A program made the position numbers and the translations under genes. From the NCBI GenBank assembly GCA_000621425.1, contig JHYJ01000006.1, positions 279,393 through 343,392 on the forward strand: a DNA stretch of 64,000 bases, in the 5' to 3' direction. Below the pieces are notes generated by a model, which did not search any database, was not told the DNA's origin, and worked only from the letters and a program-made list of their open reading frames with translations. Of the stretch, positions 55,247-63,323 are shown piece by piece; positions within the stretch are counted from its first letter, which is position 1; each line of letters starts with the position of its first letter. This stretch comes from Lachnospiraceae bacterium AB2028 (lineage in GTDB: Bacteria > Bacillota > Clostridia > Lachnospirales > Lachnospiraceae).

Positions 55247-56554
55247 ATGTCAGAGATTAATCTTGATAAATACGATGCTGCCGGCAGAGTATATTACAGA
55301 AAACTGGGCAAGATAGTGAATGTGGTAGGGCTTACGCTGGAGAGCGCAGGACCTGATGCCAAGATGGGGGACATGTGCAAGATCACTACCACGGACGGCA
55401 GGGTGATAATGTCCGAAGTGGTGGGGTTCAAGAAGAACATGACCCTGCTCATGCCTTATGAAGAGACTGAAGGGATAGGCTCCGGCTGCATAGTTGAAAA
55501 TGAGGAGCGTCCCCTTTCCGTACAGGTTGGGGATTTTCTTTTGGGTCAGGTTTTAGATGGGCTGGGGAGGCCTATAAGCGATTTTACCCCTGTGGGTGAG
55601 ACCTGGTATCCCTTGGAAGCCGCAAGCCCTGATGCGATGACCAGGTCTATAATCAACGAGCCGCTCCCTTTGGGAGTCAAGTCTGTTGACGGACTGATCA
55701 CGGTAGGCAAAGGACAGAGGATAGGAATATTTGCAGGCTCCGGTGTAGGCAAATCCACCCTTATGGGTATGTTTGCAAGGAATACCAGGGCTGAGCTGAA
55801 TGTCATAGCTCTTATAGGCGAGCGAGGCAGGGAAGTGCGTGAGTTTATTGAAAGGGATCTGGGGGCCGAGGGCCTGAAGAGGTCCGTGGTCGTAGTGGCA
55901 ACTTCTGACAAGCCGGCCCTTGAAAGAAAGAAGGCTGCTCAGACAGCTACCGCTATTGCAGAGTATTTTAGGGATCAGGGAAAAGATGTGCTGCTTATGA
56001 TGGATAACCTTACCCGATTTTCCATGGCGCAGCGTGAGATAGGACTTGCCATAGGCGAGCCTCCTGTTACAAGGGGATATCCGCCGTCAGTTTATTCTGA
56101 GATGCCCAAGCTTCTTGAAAGAGCAGGAAAGAGTGATAAAGGGTCAATTACCGGACTTTACGCAGTACTTGTAGATGGTGATGATTTTAATGAGCCTATA
56201 ACAGATACAGCCAGAAGTATACTTGACGGCCATATAATGCTCAACAGGAAACTGGCTCATAGAAACCATTATCCGGCTGTGGATGTGCTCCAGTCCATAT
56301 CGAGATGCATGAGCATGGTGACCACGAAGGAGCACCGGAAACTGGCAGGTGAGCTGAAAAATGTCATGGCTACCTATAATGACTCGGAGGATCTGATAAA
56401 TATAGGCGCGTATAAGAAAGGGTCTAATCCAAGGATTGATTATGCAATATCAAAGATAGATGCAGTAAATGATTTTCTCTGCCAGGATGTTGAAGATAAG
56501 TTTGAATTTGAAGATACAGTGGAAATGATGAATAAGCTGTTCGGAGATAGCTGA
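55247..56554 (+). CDS. fliI: flagellar export ATPase FliI
   Basis: FliI is the F1-beta-like ATPase of flagellar protein export. The protein has 435 residues. Walker A GSGVGKST is near residues 164-171, and LIGERGREVREF and LLMMDNLTRFSMAQREIGLA (Walker B) are typical of the family. The ribosome site lies inside fliH (TGAGCCATAAAG, weak), so coupling with fliH is likely. Its stop overlaps the fliJ start by one base. Confidence 0.97.
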   Translation: MSEINLDKYDAAGRVYYRKLGKIVNVVGLTLESAGPDAKMGDMCKITTTDGRVIMSEVVGFKKNMTLLMPYEETEGIGSGCIVENEERPLSVQVGDFLLGQVLDGLGRPISDFTPVGETWYPLEAASPDAMTRSIINEPLPLGVKSVDGLITVGKGQRIGIFAGSGVGKSTLMGMFARNTRAELNVIALIGERGREVREFIERDLGAEGLKRSVVVVATSDKPALERKKAAQTATAIAEYFRDQGKDVLLMMDNLTRFSMAQREIGLAIGEPPVTRGYPPSVYSEMPKLLERAGKSDKGSITGLYAVLVDGDDFNEPITDTARSILDGHIMLNRKLAHRNHYPAVDVLQSISRCMSMVTTKEHRKLAGELKNVMATYNDSEDLINIGAYKKGSNPRIDYAISKIDAVNDFLCQDVEDKFEFEDTVEMMNKLFGDS

Positions 56555-57009
56555 TGGCAAAGTTTAATTACAGGCTTCAGAATATCCTGAATCTGATGGA
56601 AAATTTTGAAGAGCAGGCAAAACAGGCTTTTGCAGAGCGTCGAAAGATATTGAATGATGAGGAAGATAAGCTCTCAGCATTGAATATGAGAGCAGCGGAG
56701 CTTGAAGCGGAATCGGCAAGACTTCGGAACGGTGACCTGGATATACGCCATATTATGGAAAATGAATATGAGCAGAAATACAATAGAGAAGAAATAAAAA
56801 AACAGAAACTTAAGGTAAAGGTGGCACAAAAGAATCTTGAAAATGCGCGTGCCCGTATGGAGGATGCCGTCAAGGAAAGAAAGATTCATGAAAAACTTAA
56901 GGATAATGCTTTTGAAGAATTCATGAGTGAGGAAGCTGCTGCTGAGTCGCTGGAGGTCGATCAGTTGACCAGCTATGTATATGGTGCAAAGAAAGCGGAA
57001 CAGGAATAG
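56554..57009 (+). CDS. fliJ: flagellar export chaperone FliJ
   Basis: FliJ is the gamma-subunit-like central stalk of the export ATPase. The 151 residues are almost entirely a charged coiled coil, from FNYRLQNILNLMENFEEQAKQAF to the acidic end. The one-base overlap with fliI (TGATG) and its place confirm the call, since sequence conservation in this family is low. Confidence 0.88.
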   Translation: MAKFNYRLQNILNLMENFEEQAKQAFAERRKILNDEEDKLSALNMRAAELEAESARLRNGDLDIRHIMENEYEQKYNREEIKKQKLKVKVAQKNLENARARMEDAVKERKIHEKLKDNAFEEFMSEEAAAESLEVDQLTSYVYGAKKAEQE

Positions 57010-57089
57010 TGTGAAAAGAGACTGTCCGAATTTGATAAAGCTGTAGTTGGTTATATGTACAGCCGGAAGTGGAATTACGGAGAAAAATT

Positions 57090-57947
57090 ATGGCACAGGA
57101 AATTGATATAAAAGCGGAAAAAAAGAAATTAGCCGAGGAAAAGAAAAAGCTCAGGGCAGAACAGAAAGCTCAGAGCAAAGAGGCTAAAAAAAGAGCCAAG
57201 GAACTGGCTGACAAAGAGGCTGATCTGGATGATGATGCCCCGGGTGGCGGTCTGTCAATGATACTGGTTACCGTATTTATAGTCCTTATCTGGATCGGCA
57301 TAATCTGTATACTGATAAAGCTTGATGTGGGCGGGCTGGGTTCCAATGTGCTCCGTCCAATCATAGGAAATGTTCCTGTAATAAATAAAGTGCTTCCAAG
57401 TGATGGCGTGACGGAAACTGATGATCTGGAGGCATATTACGGTTATTCATCACTTGCTGATGCGGTAGCTCAGATACAGGCTCTGGAACTCGAACTTACC
57501 AGTGCTCAGACCGCCAATGGTACTTATGTACAGCAGATAGAGGAGCTTAAGGCTGAAGTAAACAGGTTAAAGACTTTCGAGGATCAGCAGACTGAGTTCC
57601 AGCGCATAAAGACTGAATTCTACGAGGAAGTGGTTTATGCGGACAATGGTCCCGGTGAGGATGCCTACAGGAAGTACTATGAGAGCATGGATCCTGAGAC
57701 TGCACAGTACCTTTATCAGGAAGTGGTAAAGAAGGAGGCTGTTGATGCCAGCGTGACGGACTATGCAGCTGCCTACGCAGCCATGGATCCCAAGGATGCT
57801 GCTGAGATATTTAATACTATGGGATCATCCCTGGAGCTTGTAGGAAAAATACTTAATGCAATGAATAGTGCCCAGCGCGGTGCAATATTGGGAGCGATGG
57901 ATCCTGATATGGCAGCCCAGGTAACCAGGATAATGGATCCGGACTGA
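57090..57947 (+). CDS. MotE-like flagellar protein with MgtE-N-like C-terminus
   Basis: A 285-residue protein. A Lys/Glu/Ala-rich cytoplasmic coil (about 5-45) leads to one membrane helix (about 57-78). The outer part has a coiled coil (about 120-170) and ends in an MgtE N-terminal-like repeat: AAYAAMDPKDAAEIFNTMG and GAILGAMDPDMAAQVTRIMD. This plan matches MotE-type proteins found behind fliJ, which in other bacteria aid stator (MotC) folding. CGGAGAA places the start at 57090, not 57069. The MotE name is by architecture only. Confidence 0.75.
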   Translation: MAQEIDIKAEKKKLAEEKKKLRAEQKAQSKEAKKRAKELADKEADLDDDAPGGGLSMILVTVFIVLIWIGIICILIKLDVGGLGSNVLRPIIGNVPVINKVLPSDGVTETDDLEAYYGYSSLADAVAQIQALELELTSAQTANGTYVQQIEELKAEVNRLKTFEDQQTEFQRIKTEFYEEVVYADNGPGEDAYRKYYESMDPETAQYLYQEVVKKEAVDASVTDYAAAYAAMDPKDAAEIFNTMGSSLELVGKILNAMNSAQRGAILGAMDPDMAAQVTRIMDPD

Positions 57948-58093
57948 AGATAAAAGATAAGGGGTAAAGTGTTCATAAACTTTTGACGATAAATATTGTG
58001 AACCGGGATATGCAGACCGCAGGGAAGCGGTTATTAGGACGGTATCACCGCATCCGGACGACGGACCGCAGGGATGTGCTAAGGAGAATCATT

Positions 58094-59572
58094 ATGACAT
58101 CTATAAGCGATCTTAACAGCCAGATGCTGGTTAACAACATTACGGACGGAATGGATAGAAATAGCAGTTCGTCCCGTAATGGTCAGACAGCTGATTTCAA
58201 GAGTGCATTCGCAAATGCCACCGGTCAGATTAATGTTCAGAACCGGGATATCCAGACAGATAGTAATAATTTTTCAGGTAATAGCGACAATAGTAAAGAC
58301 AATTCTTCTGCGGATAAGAAGTCTTATGATAAGCCTGATGTTAAGAATGAGAAAAGTGCATCGAATGATAATGTTTCAAAATCTGACACATCAGATAAGG
58401 CATCAGTAAAGGATGAAAGCAAGGCAGGAACTGTAGAAGAGATAAATGATACTGCAGCTGATGCTGTTGTTGATGAGAAAGAAATCGAAGCAGTAATACA
58501 GGTGATTGATGTAATCATTGAAAAGACTGCAGAGATACTGAATGTAGATGTTTCAGAAATAATGCAGGCCTGTGAAGATCTGAACATTTCCACAGCGGAT
58601 TTGGTAATGCCGGAAAATATGAATATGCTTGCAGCAGATTTAATGGGAGATGGAGGTGTTGAGAGCCTGCTGACAGATCAGAACATACTGGATACGGCAG
58701 GGGAACTTAATCAGATGGCTGCCGAGGTTCTGGAGGAAGCAGGACTGGAACCGGCTGAAATAAGTGAAGTGATGGATGTGATTGCAGCAGGAACAGAAGA
58801 GGCTCGGTCGGCTGTAGAAACAGATGAAGTGCCTAACGCAGAAAGTTTTGTTCAGGCAGCTGATGTTCCGGAAGATACCGTGCCTGTTGACAATGCTACG
58901 CTTAACGCACAAAATGATGACAATGATGCTGCTGATGATGAAAGTAACGCTATGTCCGATGCCAATAAGTCCGTAAAACGTGATGACAGGCATGATGTGA
59001 GACATGATGTCCACACTGCAGGCAATACGCAGGATACGGTAAACGTACAGGATCCCGGAACAGCTGAGGTGACTTCAGAAGCAAGACCACAGAGTTATCT
59101 GAGCAATCCTGCTGAAGTGACGGAACAGGTAATAGAAAAAATCAAATCACAGGTAAAAGATGACTTTTCGTCTTTAGAATTAAGTCTTCACCCGGCGAGT
59201 CTTGGTAATGTTGCGATTAATTTGGTGAGCAAGTCCGGAGTGGTTACTGCCCAGTTCTCAACAGAGACGGAGGCTGCCAGGGCAGCCCTTGAGAGCCAGA
59301 TAATGGTACTCAGGCAGAACCTTGAGGATCAGGGCGTTAAGATAGATGCAGTAGAAGTTACGGTTTCATCACATGCGTTTGAGCAGAATCTCGAACAGGG
59401 AAATGACGGCCAGTCTGATGCAGAAGCAAGCGAACAGGAGCGGCTCAGACGTGCAACAAGAAAGATAGACCTGGGTGATTTTGCCGGCATACCGGAGGAT
59501 ATAGATGAAGCGGATGCCGTTACTGCACAGATGATGCAGGCAGATGGAAACAAAATGGATTACAAGGTGTAA
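58094..59572 (+). CDS. fliK: flagellar hook-length control protein FliK
   Basis: FliK measures hook length and triggers the export switch. The protein has 492 residues from ATG 58094, which follows AAGGAGA; the open frame from 57983 has no site and covers a hairpin-rich leader with an 11-base direct repeat GACCGCAGGGA (58015-58025, 58064-58074). The N-terminal two thirds are Asp/Ser/Asn/Glu-rich and disordered. The conserved C-terminal domain is LSLHPASLGNVAINLVSKSG, then ARAALESQIMVLRQNLEDQG and a VEVTVS strand. Confidence 0.92.
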   Translation: MTSISDLNSQMLVNNITDGMDRNSSSSRNGQTADFKSAFANATGQINVQNRDIQTDSNNFSGNSDNSKDNSSADKKSYDKPDVKNEKSASNDNVSKSDTSDKASVKDESKAGTVEEINDTAADAVVDEKEIEAVIQVIDVIIEKTAEILNVDVSEIMQACEDLNISTADLVMPENMNMLAADLMGDGGVESLLTDQNILDTAGELNQMAAEVLEEAGLEPAEISEVMDVIAAGTEEARSAVETDEVPNAESFVQAADVPEDTVPVDNATLNAQNDDNDAADDESNAMSDANKSVKRDDRHDVRHDVHTAGNTQDTVNVQDPGTAEVTSEARPQSYLSNPAEVTEQVIEKIKSQVKDDFSSLELSLHPASLGNVAINLVSKSGVVTAQFSTETEAARAALESQIMVLRQNLEDQGVKIDAVEVTVSSHAFEQNLEQGNDGQSDAEASEQERLRRATRKIDLGDFAGIPEDIDEADAVTAQMMQADGNKMDYKV

Positions 59573-59778
59573 TACCGGGAATTAAAAGTCAAGGCATGTG
59601 CGCTCGCACGCAAATGCCGATGATATTGGATTCCGCCCATGACACTGGCAAGTAGCAAGATGTATGCAAAACATACTGCACAGCGGATTGCGAGAGCAGC
59701 GAAACAATCCGTATCACACATATGATAAAATTGATTTAAACTTACAGGATGATTATTGATTATTAAGGAGGAACTGTT
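59573..59778 (+). repeat. hairpin-rich gap between fliK and flgD
   Basis: 206 bases with several hairpins and no open frame: GGCAT-GTGCG-CT-CGCAC ... ATGCC (59593-59618), GTATG/CATAC (59662-59676) and CGGATTG/CAATCCG (59684-59711). The words CTCGCAC and ATGCCGA recur in the fliF-fliG gap (in part on the other strand), so both may be members of one dispersed repeat family. AAGGAGG at 59764-59770 serves flgD. Confidence 0.45.
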
Positions 59779-60711
59779 ATGGATATAAAAGGTCTGGTAG
59801 CTCCAGTAGTAGACGGAAAAGTACAGAGCAGCACTGTTTCCAGCAAGTCACTTGCGTCGGCTTCTGAAAAAGATAAATCACAGATTGATTCAGAGGCTTT
59901 TCTTACACTACTTGTAGCGGAAATGCAGAACCAGGATCCCCTTGAACCAACATCCAATACAGAGTGGATCAGCCAGTATGCGACATTCACGCAGGTGTCG
60001 GAAGTACAAGCTATAGGCGATAATATGAATGCAATGAAGGCTGACAGCCTGACAGGCAAGACTGTTATCATGAGCGTAAGAGATGATGCCGGAAATACTG
60101 ATGAGGTATCCGGCGTAGTAGACTATGTGACATATGAAGAAGGAAAGGCTTATCTTTCAATTGACGGTTCTCTTTATTCAATAAACGACCTTAAGACTGT
60201 TGTAAGCGACAGGTATGTGGAAGCATCGGAAAGGGCTGATAATCTCATCGAAGCCATAAAGAAACTTCCTGCGCCTTCTCTTATGACAAAGGACTATTTC
60301 AATGCGGCATCTGCGGTTGTGGCTGAGTATGATGATATGAATGACTTTGAAAAAGGTTTTCTTGATGAAAGTTTTGCTGATGGCATAGACCAGTACCGTA
60401 AGGCGCTCCAGAAGATTATTGCTGAAGAGCAGGCTAAGCAGGAGAAGGCGGCAGCAGAGGCCGCTGTTGCAGAAAAGGTGGAACCTGTTGATGATAAAGT
60501 AACTGAGGCTGTGACACCGGTTTCAGGGACTGATGCAAATGCTGATAGCGGTGATGTGGGCGCAGATGGTTTAGAGAATATTGCAGCAGAGGAGGCGAAT
60601 GGCTCTTCGGATGCGGTTTCTACAGAAACCACGGAGTCGGCATCATCGGAAACTGTTTCAGAAAATGAGTCGCAGCAGGAAGATTCCGGGGATAAAACCG
60701 ATAATACATAA
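59779..60711 (+). CDS. flgD: flagellar hook-capping protein FlgD
   Basis: FlgD caps the growing hook. The protein has 310 residues. The capping motif FLTLLVAEMQNQDPLEPTSN lies near 40-60, followed by ATFTQVSEVQAIGDNMNAM, and VSGVVDYVTYEEGKAYLSIDG is the FlgD-type Tudor-like region. The last 100 residues or so are an Ala/Glu/Ser/Asp-rich tail unlike the usual ending, perhaps disordered. AAGGAGG before the ATG. Confidence 0.93.
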   Translation: MDIKGLVAPVVDGKVQSSTVSSKSLASASEKDKSQIDSEAFLTLLVAEMQNQDPLEPTSNTEWISQYATFTQVSEVQAIGDNMNAMKADSLTGKTVIMSVRDDAGNTDEVSGVVDYVTYEEGKAYLSIDGSLYSINDLKTVVSDRYVEASERADNLIEAIKKLPAPSLMTKDYFNAASAVVAEYDDMNDFEKGFLDESFADGIDQYRKALQKIIAEEQAKQEKAAAEAAVAEKVEPVDDKVTEAVTPVSGTDANADSGDVGADGLENIAAEEANGSSDAVSTETTESASSETVSENESQQEDSGDKTDNT

Positions 60712-60735
60712 ACGCCAATTATTTGTATACTGATA

Positions 60736-60762
60736 TAAACTTTGGGCATAAAAGCCCGATAT
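60736..60762 (+). promoter_or_regulatory. sigma-D (FliA) promoter before flgE
   Basis: TAAA (60736-60739), 15 bases, CCCGATAT (60755-60762), one base off the TAAA-N15-GCCGATAA type used by the flagellar sigma factor. It would start a transcript about 100 bases before flgE. A small GGGC/GCCC stem (60744-60757) overlaps the spacer and -10. Confidence 0.65.
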
Positions 60763-60872
60763 AATAATTGTAAGGTTTTAAGACAAAGAGGATGGTTTCT
60801 CAAGGATGAGGAACGTTCAAAAGGATTTACGGGCCCTCCTCAATATATAAAAAATGAAGGAGGACATGCCTT

Positions 60873-62705
60873 ATGATGAGATCACTTTACTCCGGAGTTG
60901 CGGGGTTAAAAACACACCAGGTTAAGATGGACGTTATCGGTAACAACATCGCCAATGTTAATACCGTAGCATACAAGTCTCAGTCCATCACCTTCTCCGA
61001 ATTGATGTACCAGACCACTCAGTCTGCCAGCGGCCCTAACGAGACTACAGGTACTGCAGGTACCAATGCTAAGCAGATAGGTCTTGGTGTTCAGTCTGCT
61101 GCTATCAGCACAGCTATTACCCAGCAGGGTTCTACCCAGACTACAGGTAATGCTTTCGACCTGCGTATAACAGGTAATTCCTTCTTCGTTGTTTCTGACG
61201 GATCATCAAATTATTTTACAAGAGATGGATCATTCTACGTTGATGCCGTAGGTAACCTGGCAATGAGTTCAAACGGTTACAACGTTATGGGCTGGCTTGT
61301 AAATAATGAGGGCGAGATCGTTCAGGATAATGTTAAGAAACTCCAGATCATGTCTCCTGAGAATATGACCAGCGATCCTAAGGCTACAGAGCTTGCAACC
61401 ATGACCGGTATCATTGATAAGCTTGATTCACAGGTTCTTGGTGACGGTAAAGTCATAAACCTTGCATTCTATGACAACATGGGTTATTCCTATACCGCAA
61501 GATTCAGAATGAATGGAACGGATGAAGAAGGTAACTACATTCTGAACCTTAAGGATGTTCTTGATGCAAACAATGAGTCCATCCTGGACAAGTTCGATGC
61601 AAAGGTTTACACCGGATCAAATTCTGCAGGTGCAAACTCATATGGAACAAAGGCAGCATCTTATTCACTGCTTGATGGATATGATATGGAAAATCCTTCT
61701 AACGGTGTGATCAAGTATAAGGATTCAAAATGGTCTCCGGCACAGGAAATCGAATTGACTCCTAACAATATTTTTAATAATTACGATCCTTCTACAGGAA
61801 AGATTTCAGACGGAGATGCTACATACAATGGCTTGTCTTATCCTGATCCCAAGGATCCTGCCAAGACTATCAACTATACCAAGGCTGATGCGGCAAAGGC
61901 ATATGCTGAGGCTTTCGGATTCGATAATTATGAGGACTTCCTTTCGCTTACTGTTCAGGCCAATAATACTACCGATAATCCGATAACTATCGGATCCTTG
62001 TTAAAGGACAACAAGTATTCCTATACAGATTCTGACGGAACCACAACCGTAAATCTATTTGATGCGGACGGAACACTTAGTACTGACGGTTATGTTACTC
62101 CTGTAGGTACAGCGATAGCTGTAAGGTACAACCAGGCAACCGGTTCTCTTACCGGCCTTAATGGATCAACAAACATTTCGGCATTTAACCTGACTATTGA
62201 GCCTAAGGAATCCAGCACTGAGAATCCTTTCGCTAAGGCTATAAGCATAGATATGTCAGCTACAAAGAACCTTAACAACGAAGGAACATCCACAGCGTCC
62301 GCAACTTCTGGTGATGCTGACGGAAAGGGCACAGGATGTGCGCTGGGAACCATGACCGGCGTATCCATTCAGAATAACGGTATGATCTACGGCGCATATG
62401 ATAACGGCCAGACCAAGCTTCTGGGCCAGATTGCTGTTGCATCCTTCTCAAATGCAGCCGGTCTTGAGAAGCAGGGTGACAACCTTTATTCAGCAACCTT
62501 GAACTCCGGCGAGTTCGACGGCATCGGTGTTGACATTACTGCTGACGGCGGATACATGTCCACCGGTGTTCTGGAAATGTCAAACGTAGACCTTTCCAGT
62601 GAGTTTACTGAGCTGATCACCACACAGCGTGGTTTCCAGGCTAACTCTCGTATCATAACCGTTTCTGATACACTGCTTGAGGAACTGGTTAATCTGAAGA
62701 GATAA
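60873..62705 (+). CDS. flgE: flagellar hook protein FlgE
   Basis: FlgE polymerises into the hook. The protein has 610 residues, long for the family because of an enlarged variable middle (about 230-480). The N-terminus SLYSGVAGLKTHQVKMDVIGNNIANVNT and the C-terminus VDLSSEFTELITTQRGFQANSRIITVSDTLLEELV are the D0 signatures. AAGGAGG stands before the ATG. Codon use changes toward favoured codons, as expected for an abundant structural protein. It is the last flagellar gene visible; an insertion element begins 40 bases behind it. Confidence 0.96.
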   Translation: MMRSLYSGVAGLKTHQVKMDVIGNNIANVNTVAYKSQSITFSELMYQTTQSASGPNETTGTAGTNAKQIGLGVQSAAISTAITQQGSTQTTGNAFDLRITGNSFFVVSDGSSNYFTRDGSFYVDAVGNLAMSSNGYNVMGWLVNNEGEIVQDNVKKLQIMSPENMTSDPKATELATMTGIIDKLDSQVLGDGKVINLAFYDNMGYSYTARFRMNGTDEEGNYILNLKDVLDANNESILDKFDAKVYTGSNSAGANSYGTKAASYSLLDGYDMENPSNGVIKYKDSKWSPAQEIELTPNNIFNNYDPSTGKISDGDATYNGLSYPDPKDPAKTINYTKADAAKAYAEAFGFDNYEDFLSLTVQANNTTDNPITIGSLLKDNKYSYTDSDGTTTVNLFDADGTLSTDGYVTPVGTAIAVRYNQATGSLTGLNGSTNISAFNLTIEPKESSTENPFAKAISIDMSATKNLNNEGTSTASATSGDADGKGTGCALGTMTGVSIQNNGMIYGAYDNGQTKLLGQIAVASFSNAAGLEKQGDNLYSATLNSGEFDGIGVDITADGGYMSTGVLEMSNVDLSSEFTELITTQRGFQANSRIITVSDTLLEELVNLKR

Positions 62706-62749
62706 TATTTGAATACATAGCATAGCACAGAAGAGACAGGAGCATGAAG

Positions 62750-62793
62750 TGCACCCCAAATGTTAGACAAATAGTTTAGCATTTGGAGGTGCA
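62750..62793 (+). promoter_or_regulatory. stem-loop that hides the orfA ribosome site
   Basis: TGCACCCCAAATGTTA (62750-62765) pairs with TAGCATTTGGAGGTGCA (62777-62793) apart from one bulge and one G-U. The 3' arm contains GGAGG (62785-62789), the orfA ribosome site. A transcript entering from flgE would fold this stem and lower orfA translation. Confidence 0.65.
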
Positions 62794-62798
62794 TTTTT

Positions 62799-63323
62799 AT
62801 GTCTAAGTATTCTTATGAAGAAAAGCTAGAAGCTGTTCTTAGAGTTGTTGATGATGGCATGTCTTTACGTGATAGTGCCAAGATTCTTGGAACAGGGAGT
62901 GAGCATGTACGAAGATGGGTTATGCGTTATGAGCAGTTTGGATCCGAGGGATTATTGTTAAAACACGGTTCCTATGATGGAGATTTTAAAGTTTCTGTTG
63001 TAGAATATATGCATCAGCATCATTTGTCTATTGCGCAAGTTGCTGTTAAATTTGGTATTCCTAGTGACGTTACAGTAGGCAAATGGGAACGCATATACTA
63101 TGAGGAGGGGCCTATAGCTCTATACAGAGAAAATCGTGGTCGTCCAAAGAAAATGAAACCCAGAAAAACTAAAAAACTAAATAATTATCAACAAGAAGAG
63201 GATTTAATTGCAGAAGTGCAACGCCTTCGTATGGAGAATGAATACTTAAAAAAATTGCAAGCCTTAGTTCAGGAAAGAATCGCCCGAGAGAATGGGAAAG
63301 AGCCACCATCATCGAAGAATTAA
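62799..63323 (+). CDS. IS3-family transposase OrfA
   Basis: A 174-residue DNA-binding subunit. Two helix-turn-helix units are visible, LRDSAKILGTGSEHVRRWVMRYE (about 22-44) and SIAQVAVKFGIPSDVTVGKWERIY (about 77-100), followed by a basic linker (GRPKKMKPRKTKK) and a leucine-zipper-like end ENEYLKKLQALVQE. A slippery A7 at 63248-63254 near the end allows a -1 shift into OrfB. Confidence 0.92.
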   Translation: MSKYSYEEKLEAVLRVVDDGMSLRDSAKILGTGSEHVRRWVMRYEQFGSEGLLLKHGSYDGDFKVSVVEYMHQHHLSIAQVAVKFGIPSDVTVGKWERIYYEEGPIALYRENRGRPKKMKPRKTKKLNNYQQEEDLIAEVQRLRMENEYLKKLQALVQERIARENGKEPPSSKN

